In this document: piece after piece, positions 55,593 to 63,369 of the stretch | Layout of the letters: each line of letters opens with the position of its first letter | Position numbering within the stretch: position 1 is the stretch's first letter | Assembly: GCA_024653205.1 (NCBI GenBank) | Contig: JANLFO010000004.1 | Coordinates: forward strand, 1 to 64,000 | DNA length: 64,000 nt | DNA from: Clostridia bacterium | GTDB taxonomy: Bacteria; Bacillota; DSM-521; Neomoorellales; SLTJ01 | Direction: 5' to 3' | Made by a program: the position numbers and the translations under genes | The notes under the pieces: generated by a model | Told to the model about the DNA's origin: nothing | Seen by the model: the letters and a program-made list of their open reading frames with translations, nothing else | Databases searched by the model: none

Positions 55593-57764
55593 ATGGGCTT
55601 CTACGTAGGAGTGGACGTAGGCGGGACCTTCACCGACGGCGTGGCCCTGGATGATGCCGGAAGGCTCTACCACGCCAAGTCTCCTACCACCCGGGAGGAC
55701 CCAGTGGCGGGCATGCTCAACACTCTGGCGGTACTGGCCGCCGAGTGCGGCCTGAGCCGCGAGGAGTTTCTAGCCTCAACCGTTCGGCTCAGCCTGGGCA
55801 CCACCATCGGCACCAACCTCATCGTGGAGCGCAAGGGCGCCCGCACCGGGCTCCTGGCTACCGCCGGTCATGGCGACGCCATCCTTATGATGCGGGGCTC
55901 GGGCCGCACGGTGGGGCTGGAGCCGGAAATGTACTTTCACCCCCAGACCACGGACAAGCCGGAGCCGCTGGTACCGCGTAACCTCATCCGGGAGATCAAC
56001 GAGCGCATCGACTACGCCGGCCGGGTAATAGTGCCTCTGAACCCGGAGGAAGTAGAGGCGGCGGTGCGGAGCCTGGTCGAAGAGGGCGGAGTAACCGCCA
56101 TCGCCATCGCTTTCCTATGGTCCTTCAAGAACCCGGTACACGAGCGGCAGGCGGCGGAAATCGTCCGCCGCGTAGCCCCGCAGGTGTACGTGTCCTGCTC
56201 GCACGAGGTGGCACCGCGGCTGGGCGAGTACGAGCGCACGGTGGCCACGGTCATCAATTCCTACATTGACCCGCCCTCGGCCGCCTACCTGGCCGGCGCT
56301 GCCGAGCGCCTGAAACAAGCCGGCCTGAAATCCCCGCCGCTGGTGATGCAGGTTTCGGGCGGGGTGGTGCCGGCAGAGGCGGCGGCCTCGGTTCCCCTTA
56401 CCTCCTTGGGATCGGGTCCGGTGGGCGGCCTAATGGGGGCGGCGGCCCTGGCGCGGCGGCTGGGCCACGACTACGTGGTGGCCACCGACATGGGCGGCAC
56501 CTCCTTCGACGTGGGCCTGATCGTCCAGGGCGAGCCGCTGGGCACCGAGGACAACGTAATCAACCGGTACCGCTACCGCTTGGCCCAGTTGCAGGTGACC
56601 TCTATTGCCTGCGGGGGCGGAAGCATAGCCCGGGTGGACCCTTACAGCCGTTCCCTGCGCGTGGGGCCGGAGAGTGCGGGCTCCAACCCCGGGCCGGTCT
56701 GCTACGGCCGGGGCGGGAGCGAGCCCACGGTCACCGACGCCGACCTGGTGGTGGGCCTGCTCTCGGCGGAGAGCTTCCTGGGAGGGCGCATGCCCTTGGA
56801 CAAGGATGCCGCCGTGCGGGCCCTGGCCGCCCTGGGCCGGCAGGTGGGACTGGAGCCGGAAGAAGCTGCCGCCGGCATCCTGCGGATAAACAACACCAAG
56901 GCGGCGGAGCTGATCCGGCAGCGGACCGTGGTTCGCGGTTACGATCCCCGCGACTTTGTAGTCTACGCCTATGGGGGTGCAGGTCCGCTGCACGCCTTCG
57001 CCTTCGCGCCGGAACTGGGGGTTAAGGAGGTAGTGATCCCCCTGGGCAACGGCGCCTCTACCCTTTCCGCCTACGGGTGCGCCACCTCGGACCTGGTGCG
57101 GGTGCTGGAGGCCGAGGAGCTGTTCTCCCATCCCTTTGACCTAGACGGGCTGAACCGGGTCTTGAGCCGCCTGGAGGCCGAGGCCCTGGCGGCCATGGCC
57201 CAAATAGGCCAGGACCCCGGGGGGGTGGAACTGGAGCGCTTCGGCCTGATGCGCTACCGGGGCCAGTGGCTGCACCACTTACTGATACACCTGCCCGGGG
57301 GATACCTGGGGCCCGACGAGGCGGACAAAGTGGTGGAAGACTTTCGCACCACCTACGACCGCCTTTACGGAAAGGGCGCGGGCCTGGTTTCCCAGGGTAT
57401 AGAAATGTTTACCGTCCGGGTGCGGGCCCGGGCGCGACTGGGCCGTCCGCTGCTGGCGGGTCGGGAGGAGACGGAGGCCGGAATACCGGAGCAGGCCCGG
57501 CGGGAATCGCGGCCGGTGCTTTGGCCGGAGAGCCTGACCTGGTTGGAAACCCAGGTGTATGACGGCAGGCTTCTCCAACCCGGTAACGAGGTGCCCGGAC
57601 CGGCGGTAGTGGAACTCCCCCATACTTCGGTTCCGGTAGCGGCCGGTCAGAAGCTGATATGCGACTCGCTGGGCAATTTGGTGTTGCGGTTGGAGGCAGA
57701 TACTATCGGCGAAGACTTCGGTATCCGCAACGAGAAGGCTGCCGGATTGGCGGGGGAGGCATAG
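55593..57764 (+). CDS. HyuA/AcxA-like subunit of an ATP-dependent carboxylase or hydantoinase
   Basis: A 723-residue ASKHA-fold protein of the hydantoinase A / acetone carboxylase beta family: VDVGGTFTDGVALDD (8-22), SLGTTIGTNLIVERKGA, TDMGGTSFDVGLI (about 303) and GGGSIARVD. It should phosphorylate the substrate or bicarbonate for the partner at 57768, three bases downstream. HyuA/HyuB pairs include 5-oxoprolinase, N-methylhydantoinase, caprolactamase and acetone/acetophenone carboxylases; the zinc ribbon on the partner favours the carboxylases. ATG 55593 lies 47 bases after the mutL-like gene. Confidence 0.88.
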   Translation: MGFYVGVDVGGTFTDGVALDDAGRLYHAKSPTTREDPVAGMLNTLAVLAAECGLSREEFLASTVRLSLGTTIGTNLIVERKGARTGLLATAGHGDAILMMRGSGRTVGLEPEMYFHPQTTDKPEPLVPRNLIREINERIDYAGRVIVPLNPEEVEAAVRSLVEEGGVTAIAIAFLWSFKNPVHERQAAEIVRRVAPQVYVSCSHEVAPRLGEYERTVATVINSYIDPPSAAYLAGAAERLKQAGLKSPPLVMQVSGGVVPAEAAASVPLTSLGSGPVGGLMGAAALARRLGHDYVVATDMGGTSFDVGLIVQGEPLGTEDNVINRYRYRLAQLQVTSIACGGGSIARVDPYSRSLRVGPESAGSNPGPVCYGRGGSEPTVTDADLVVGLLSAESFLGGRMPLDKDAAVRALAALGRQVGLEPEEAAAGILRINNTKAAELIRQRTVVRGYDPRDFVVYAYGGAGPLHAFAFAPELGVKEVVIPLGNGASTLSAYGCATSDLVRVLEAEELFSHPFDLDGLNRVLSRLEAEALAAMAQIGQDPGGVELERFGLMRYRGQWLHHLLIHLPGGYLGPDEADKVVEDFRTTYDRLYGKGAGLVSQGIEMFTVRVRARARLGRPLLAGREETEAGIPEQARRESRPVLWPESLTWLETQVYDGRLLQPGNEVPGPAVVELPHTSVPVAAGQKLICDSLGNLVLRLEADTIGEDFGIRNEKAAGLAGEA

Positions 57765-57767
57765 GGT

Positions 57768-60074
57768 ATGGGCGAGAACCCGGCTATCGTATGGGACGGA
57801 AAGGCCCGCGGCTATCTGCCGCCGGAAACCCTGCGCATTAGTCCTAGCCTGCGCCTGCACACCTCCGGGGCGCAGGAGGTGGACCCCATCACCTACGAAG
57901 TAATTCGCAACACCCTAATGGGTATTAACTTTGAGCATGGCAATACCATCCAGAAGCTAAGCATTTCTCCTATTACCATGATCACTCGCGATTTTCAATG
58001 CACTCTACTAACCGAAAGCGGGGAAGTGCTCTGCCTGGGCCCCTATCTCCTCTACCTGGGCGTAACCTTGAGCTTCGGGACCCGGTGGATACTGGAGAAC
58101 CGGAGCGCCGAACCGGGCATCGAGGAAGGCGACGTCTTTCTCTGGAACGACCCCTACGTGGGGACGGCCCACCAGCAGGACACGGCTCTGGCCGGGCCGG
58201 TGTTCTGGGAGGGAGAACTCTTCTGCTGGGTGGCTAATTGCCTCCATCTCACCGACGTGGGCGGCGCGGTCTCGGGCAGCTTCTGCGTGGGAGCCAAGAA
58301 CTTTTGGGAAGATCCACCCAGCTTCCCTCCGGTGAAGTTGGTGGAGCGGGGGAAGCTGCGGGTGGACGTGGAGGACGCCTTCGTGCGCCAGTCCCGGCTC
58401 CCCAACGCGGTGCGGATGGACCTGCACGCCGCCCTGGCGGGAATTAATGTCGCCCGGGAGCGGGTGCTCCAACTGGTGCGGCGCTACGGGGCCGCCACGG
58501 TAAAAGGGGTGATGTACCGGCTCCTGGAGGCCGCAGAACGGGCCTTCCTGGAAAAGTTGCGGCATATTCCCGACGGGAGGTGGTCGGAACGGGTATATAC
58601 CGAGGCGGCACTACCCGGCGACGAGCGGGTTTACGTGAGCCAAGTCAACATTACCAAGCAAGGCGACTACCTGGTGGCGGATAACGAGGGGACCTCGCCG
58701 CAAATAGGCTCGATCAACAACACCCTGGCCGGCTTTGCCGGCGCCGTGCTCCTGGCCCTTACCCTGATGTTAGGTTATGACCTGGGCGGCGCTTGCGGGG
58801 GTCTCTACCGGCGGGTAAAGTTCCGGCCGGTGCCGGGTACCATTACCTGCGCCGACTTCCCGGCGGCGGTAAGTCCTGCCGGCCAGTACAACATGCCCAT
58901 GGTGGCCTCTACCGCCGTGGGAGCGGTGGCCAAGATGGTGGCCTGCGCCGACGATCCCGAGCTGAGGGCCAAAGCCCTTACCATGGTGGACGTCCACGCC
59001 GTGGGCGGAATCATCTTTAACGGAACCGACCGGCGCGGGGACTACTTCGTGGCCATGAACCCGCTGCTGGCCATTGGCGCCTTCCCGGCTTCGCCGGCTC
59101 GGGACGGGATAGACACGGGAGGAAACTACCTGGTACCCGGGATGGAGGCGGCCAACGTGGAGGAGAACGAGCTGGCCTGGCCGGTGCTCACCCTATACCG
59201 CCGTCAGAGCCCGGCCGGCGCCGCGGGCGCGGGCCGCTTCCGGGGCGGCCTGGGAGTGGAAGAGGCCATAGTGTTGCACGGGACGGAAGCGGTGGAAATG
59301 GCCATCTATATGAACGAGAGCTTCGCCAAAGGTCAGGGCCTCCTGGGCGGCAACCCCAGCGGCCGGGGTTTCTTCCGGGTGAAGCGCAACAGCAACGTTT
59401 GGGAGCTGCTGGCCGACGGGCGAGTGTCGCGCAGTCTGGGGGAAATTCAAGGGGAGGAGGTGCCAATCAGCTTCAAGGGACCGGCCATTATTCTGCGCCC
59501 CGGCGACGTCTGGAGCAACAACTTCCCCAACACCCCGGGCGTGGGCGATCCCCTGGACCGGGACCCGTATCGGGTGGCCCGGGACGTGGCGGAGGGGAAG
59601 TTAACACCCGAAGAGGCCAGGGGGGTCTACGGGGTGGTGATGGCCTCACCCTCCGAGCCCGACCTGGAAGCTACCGCCTCCTACCGGGAGGAAGCTCGCA
59701 GGAGGCGGGTGGATGGCGCGGGCAACGAGGAGAAGGGAGGTGGTCAAACGGCGCAACCGGGAACCGGGTACGCAGTGGCCGGCGGCCTCCTTAGGCTTGA
59801 GGACGGCCCGGCGGGCCCCGTCTACCGCTGCCGGTGCGGCCGTATCCTGGGACCGGCCAAGGCGAACTACAAGGATTACTGTCGGGTGAACGAGATTCCC
59901 GCTTCCGACATCGGTCCGGCATACGCCTCCTCGGACCCGGGAGCGGGCACGGCGATGCGCTTCAGGGAGTTCTTCTGTCCGAGTTGCGGAACCCGTTTGG
60001 CCACAGAGCTGGCGCGGGCTGGGGACCCGTACCTTTGGGATATCGCTCTTGACTGTTCCAATTTCGCCGATTAG
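57768..60074 (+). CDS. HyuB/AcxB-like subunit fused to an acetone-carboxylase-gamma-like zinc ribbon
   Basis: A 768-residue protein. Residues 1-640 are a hydantoinase B / acetone carboxylase alpha domain (DPITYEVIRNTLMGINFEHG, LWNDPYVGTAHQQD, FRGGLGVEEAI). A Gly/Glu-rich linker (about 641-668) leads to a C-terminal 100-residue domain with C688, C690, C705, C737 and C740 in a CxC...CPxCG ribbon, like the small zinc subunit (AcxC) of acetone and acetophenone carboxylases. The linker DNA holds GGGAGGTGG (59735-59743) and, four bases later in frame, ACG 59748, which looks like the lost start of a once separate gene. ATP-dependent carboxylation is the favoured role; hydantoinase activity is not excluded. 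Confidence 0.82.
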   Translation: MGENPAIVWDGKARGYLPPETLRISPSLRLHTSGAQEVDPITYEVIRNTLMGINFEHGNTIQKLSISPITMITRDFQCTLLTESGEVLCLGPYLLYLGVTLSFGTRWILENRSAEPGIEEGDVFLWNDPYVGTAHQQDTALAGPVFWEGELFCWVANCLHLTDVGGAVSGSFCVGAKNFWEDPPSFPPVKLVERGKLRVDVEDAFVRQSRLPNAVRMDLHAALAGINVARERVLQLVRRYGAATVKGVMYRLLEAAERAFLEKLRHIPDGRWSERVYTEAALPGDERVYVSQVNITKQGDYLVADNEGTSPQIGSINNTLAGFAGAVLLALTLMLGYDLGGACGGLYRRVKFRPVPGTITCADFPAAVSPAGQYNMPMVASTAVGAVAKMVACADDPELRAKALTMVDVHAVGGIIFNGTDRRGDYFVAMNPLLAIGAFPASPARDGIDTGGNYLVPGMEAANVEENELAWPVLTLYRRQSPAGAAGAGRFRGGLGVEEAIVLHGTEAVEMAIYMNESFAKGQGLLGGNPSGRGFFRVKRNSNVWELLADGRVSRSLGEIQGEEVPISFKGPAIILRPGDVWSNNFPNTPGVGDPLDRDPYRVARDVAEGKLTPEEARGVYGVVMASPSEPDLEATASYREEARRRRVDGAGNEEKGGGQTAQPGTGYAVAGGLLRLEDGPAGPVYRCRCGRILGPAKANYKDYCRVNEIPASDIGPAYASSDPGAGTAMRFREFFCPSCGTRLATELARAGDPYLWDIALDCSNFAD

Positions 60075-60118
60075 GGAAATCCGGTAGCACCTAAACGCCT
60101 GGAGAGGAGGACTTGAGC

Positions 60119-61210
60119 ATGAAAGGTCATCGCCAACTATCTGGGGTAATCCTGGCCGGGGTGCTGGCTGCCTGTGTCGGCCTGTGGAGCTGCGGCAAGG
60201 CGCCCAGCTCTCCCCAGGGAACCTCCGGCTCCCAGCAGCCCACGGAAACCAAACCCATCGAGCTAAAGATGGTAATGTTTGCCCCGGATAAGCCGCCGGG
60301 GAACACCTGGTCGCGGCAGTTTGCCCAACGGGTCGAGGAGTTGTCTAACGGTCGGCTTAAGATCAACCTGATCGGCGGCCCGGAAGCCATCCCCGCCGAC
60401 GAGGCCCCGGCGGCGGTCCAGCGGGGCGTGGTGGATATGGCCGAGGCTCTGGGCTACGCGCTTAACAAGTTGGTCCCGGGATTTGACTCCGTGCATATGG
60501 CCGAGTACACTCCTGCGGAGCTACGGGAGCGGGGGCTGACCGCCTACCTGCAGGAGCAGTTCGCCGCTCAGGGGCTTTACTACCTGGGAGTATGTAAGCC
60601 GGCCGAGCCCCATGTAGTAAACATCTTTGGCTTCCGCAAACCGGTAACCAAGCTGGCGGACTTCAAGGGGCTGAAGATCGCCACCGACGGAGCGGCGGCG
60701 GCGGCCTTCGTCAAGGAATTGGGGGCCACGCCCGTGGCCATACCTCTTACGGAGTACTTCACCGCTATGGAGCGGGGCACCATAGACGGGTATACGTGCG
60801 GGATTCCGCCGGTCATAGATTTTGGTCTGGGGCCGGTCACCAAGTTCATATTGGAGGAGTCCATCTTTTCTTCCGGAGGCATGGTCTACGTAGTGAACCT
60901 CAATACTTGGAACAAACTTCCTGCGGATCTACAAGAGGTGCTGACCCAGGCGTCGATCGAGCACGAAAAGAACACCAAGCTTTGGGATGATATAGTCGCC
61001 CAAGCCAAGGCCGAGCTGGTCAAGCAGGGAGTTCAGTTCGGTAAACTTCCGCCGGACGAGGCCTTGGCTTATTACGAGGCCTTCCGCAAGACCATAATGG
61101 AGCAGGACTACCAGATCGGCAAGCGAGAGATCGTATCCAAGATCCACGAGCTCATTCTCAACCCCGATTTCTACCGGCTGAAACTCGACTACTACCAGAA
61201 GAGACAGTAA
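60119..61210 (+). CDS. TRAP transporter solute-binding lipoprotein (DctP family)
   Basis: A 363-residue extracytoplasmic receptor with a lipobox LWSC (C25). The DctP fold shows in FAQRVEELSNGRLKINLIGG, DFKGLKIATDG and EYFTAMERGTIDGY. In most family members the GLKIR arginine pairs with the substrate carboxylate; here the position is A188 (KIAT), so ligand recognition probably differs. ATG 60119 follows GGAGAGGAGG at ideal spacing; TTG 60113 is rejected. It lies 44 bases after the carboxylase gene. Confidence 0.9.
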   Translation: MKGHRQLSGVILAGVLAACVGLWSCGKAPSSPQGTSGSQQPTETKPIELKMVMFAPDKPPGNTWSRQFAQRVEELSNGRLKINLIGGPEAIPADEAPAAVQRGVVDMAEALGYALNKLVPGFDSVHMAEYTPAELRERGLTAYLQEQFAAQGLYYLGVCKPAEPHVVNIFGFRKPVTKLADFKGLKIATDGAAAAAFVKELGATPVAIPLTEYFTAMERGTIDGYTCGIPPVIDFGLGPVTKFILEESIFSSGGMVYVVNLNTWNKLPADLQEVLTQASIEHEKNTKLWDDIVAQAKAELVKQGVQFGKLPPDEALAYYEAFRKTIMEQDYQIGKREIVSKIHELILNPDFYRLKLDYYQKRQ

Positions 61211-61260
61211 CCGGGACCACCAGTCTCTCTTGCTCAGGCCGGCAAGTCCGGTAGGGAGGC

Positions 61261-61292
61261 GGTCCGGCGGGCGCCCTAGTCGGGGCCGGACC
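61261..61292 (+). other. Hairpin between the receptor and membrane genes of the TRAP operon
   Basis: GGTCCGGC (61261-61268) and GCCGGACC (61285-61292) form a perfect stem in the 139 bp gap between dctP and dctQ. Without a T-run it is not a classic terminator; such hairpins often protect the receptor mRNA and give an excess of binding protein. Confidence 0.5.
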
Positions 61293-61349
61293 GGGCCGCC
61301 GATCCGACCGGACGAGAGCGGTGATTGAAAGCGGGGAGGAGAGGATAAG

Positions 61350-61883
61350 TTGGAGCCTCGGCAGCGCTTTTGGGTTGCGTTCGAGCGACTGGTAGACGCT
61401 TTCCTGGGGCTGGCGGCTCTGCTGGTGCTGTTCGATGCCCTGGCAGTTTCTGCCGACGTCCTGGTGCGCTACGGCGCCGACAAGAGCTGGGCAGGACTGT
61501 TTGAAATCACCGAGTACAGCCTGGTATGGATGACCTTCCTGGGGCTGGCCTGGGTAATGAGGCAGGACGGCCACGTGAGCATGGAGCTCCTGGTCCGCCG
61601 GTTAAATCCCCGGCCCCAGGCTGGTCTACGTACCTTTAGCCTCGTGGTGGGGGCAGCGGTGCTGGCGGTGGCGAGCTGGCTGAGCCTACTGGTAGTAGTC
61701 CAGGATTTCCGGGCGGCCACGCCCATGGTGAGCATTCTGCGGCCGCTCCGGTGGCCGATAGAGGCGGTAATTCCTGCCGGCCTGGTGCTGCTATTGGTGG
61801 AAACGCTGAGGAAACTGTACGGTCACCTGCGGGCGCAAGGAAACAACCCGCCCGAAGGAGAAGCCGCGACCGGGGGGCGCTAA
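61350..61883 (+). CDS. TRAP transporter small membrane subunit (DctQ family)
   Basis: A 177-residue protein with four membrane helices (about 16-40, 50-72, 92-115, 135-155). EYSLVWMTFLGLAWVMRQDGHVSME (overlapping runs, about 52-76) is the DctQ hallmark. It forms the membrane complex with DctM and docks the receptor. TTG 61350 follows GGGGAGGAGAGG. The next gene starts four bases after its stop. Confidence 0.9.
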   Translation: MEPRQRFWVAFERLVDAFLGLAALLVLFDALAVSADVLVRYGADKSWAGLFEITEYSLVWMTFLGLAWVMRQDGHVSMELLVRRLNPRPQAGLRTFSLVVGAAVLAVASWLSLLVVVQDFRAATPMVSILRPLRWPIEAVIPAGLVLLLVETLRKLYGHLRAQGNNPPEGEAATGGR

Positions 61884-61887
61884 AGCC

Positions 61888-63204
61888 GTGGATTGGCTGT
61901 TCGTTCTGGTATTCAGCTTCGTCTGCCTTTTCCTATGCATGTTAACCGGCATGCCCATAGCCCTGAGCTTCCTGCTCACCTGCATGATCGGCGGCTACCT
62001 GTGGTGGGGCGGGCTTAGCGGCCTTGCTCAACTGGCCACCGGGCTTTATAGCCCCGTAGCCAGCTTCACCCTGCTGCCGGTGCCCATGTTCATTCTCATG
62101 GGCGCGCTGATCTTCGAATCCGGGATGGGTACCCGGGTGGTTGACGTCCTGGACCGCCTGTTGGGCAAGCGGGTTCCGGTACGGTTGAGCGTACTGGCGG
62201 TAGGAGCCGGGGCGATACTAGGGGCCCTGATCGGGATCAGCGGCGCCTCGGCCAGTATACTGGGCAAGACCCTGCTGCCGGAGATGCTCAGGCGCGGTTA
62301 CCGGGGAGAAACGAGCCTCGGGCCCATAGTGGCCAGCGGCACTCTGGCCACCATGATACCTCCTTCGGCCCTGGGCATCCTGGTGGGGGCCATGAGCGGG
62401 GTCTCCATCAGCGGGGTCCTGCTGGGAATTATTCTTCCCGGTCTACTCCTGGCCGGCCTCTATCTGGCCTACCTCTTGGTGCGGTACCGGAAAGCGCCGG
62501 TATCCGCGCCTGACGAGCGATCGGACGTTTCCTTTTCCGAGAAGGTGGTAGTGTTCGTGCGCGACCTTCTCCCCCTGGCGCTCATCATGTTCGCGGTGGT
62601 GGGAACCATCTTCATCGGCGTCGCTACTCCCTCGGAGGCGGCGGCCCTAGGGGTGGTGGCCTGCCTATTACTGGCGGCAGCCTACAGGCGCCTTAACTGG
62701 AAGGTTCTGTGGAACTCCCTGGTGAGCACCGTACACATCACCAGCATGGTCTTCTTCATCGTGGTAGGAGCGGTATGTTTCAGCCGGATCCTGGCCAGCA
62801 GCGGGGCGCTTCGCGGTTTGGTAGATCTGGCCACCTCGCTCAGCCTTCCTCCCATGTTGATCGTGGCCGCCACCCTGGCGGTAGTGTTCATTTTGGGCTG
62901 CTTCATGGACGCGGCCAGCATTACCATGGTGACCGTGCCGCTGTTCACGCCCCTGGTTTCGGCCCTAGGCGTGGACCTGCTGTGGTATGCGGTGGTTTAC
63001 TTGCTGGTGGTGCAGCTCGGGCTCATAACCCCGCCCTTCGGTCTGGACGTCTACACGGTTAAGGCGGTGGCCCCGCCGGAGGTCACGCTTACCGAAGCCT
63101 TTCGGGCCGCCATGTCCTTCCTGGTGGTGGGTCTGGTGGTGGCGGCCTTGCTGTTCGCCTTTCCCAGGCTGGCCCTGCTCTTGCCGGCGATGGCGAAGGC
63201 GTAG
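61888..63204 (+). CDS. TRAP transporter large membrane subunit (DctM family)
   Basis: A 438-residue protein with about twelve hydrophobic segments; GALIFESGMGTRVVDVLDRL, ISGASASILGKTLLPEMLRRGY, SGTLATMIPPSALGILVGAM and ITPPFGLDVYTVKAVAP are DctM signatures that build the sodium-coupled elevator. GTG 61888. It ends the operon that begins at 52236; the next operator begins 14 bases after its stop codon. Confidence 0.93.
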   Translation: MDWLFVLVFSFVCLFLCMLTGMPIALSFLLTCMIGGYLWWGGLSGLAQLATGLYSPVASFTLLPVPMFILMGALIFESGMGTRVVDVLDRLLGKRVPVRLSVLAVGAGAILGALIGISGASASILGKTLLPEMLRRGYRGETSLGPIVASGTLATMIPPSALGILVGAMSGVSISGVLLGIILPGLLLAGLYLAYLLVRYRKAPVSAPDERSDVSFSEKVVVFVRDLLPLALIMFAVVGTIFIGVATPSEAAALGVVACLLLAAAYRRLNWKVLWNSLVSTVHITSMVFFIVVGAVCFSRILASSGALRGLVDLATSLSLPPMLIVAATLAVVFILGCFMDAASITMVTVPLFTPLVSALGVDLLWYAVVYLLVVQLGLITPPFGLDVYTVKAVAPPEVTLTEAFRAAMSFLVVGLVVAALLFAFPRLALLLPAMAKA

Positions 63205-63218
63205 TCGGCCGGCTCGGT

Positions 63219-63270
63219 GGTAACCGATTGGTTAACGCGCCGTTACGGGGAATTGTAATGGACGCTCTCA
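63219..63270 (+). promoter_or_regulatory. Shared two-part operator, copy 3 (glycyl-radical enzyme)
   Basis: GGTAAC-N6-GTTAAC (63219-63236), then AATGGACGC at 63257-63265, 38 bp start to start as in copy 2. The downstream AATATTC block is not kept. It lies about 100 bases before the enzyme's start, as in copy 2. Confidence 0.65.
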
Positions 63271-63296
63271 TGCCCTGGGGCTAAGATTAGTCTAGG

Positions 63297-63320
63297 GGGT
63301 TTCCCAAAACTGTGAAACCC
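63297..63320 (+). other. Leader hairpin of the glycyl-radical gene
   Basis: GGGTTTC (63297-63303) and GAAACCC (63314-63320) form a 7 bp stem with a 10-base loop, 30 bases before the ribosome site. No T-run follows, so it may stabilise the mRNA or be a regulator site. Confidence 0.4.
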
Positions 63321-63369
63321 TCGCTACAGTAAGTTTGTGGTACTACCGCGAGGGGAGGTAATGGGCGAG

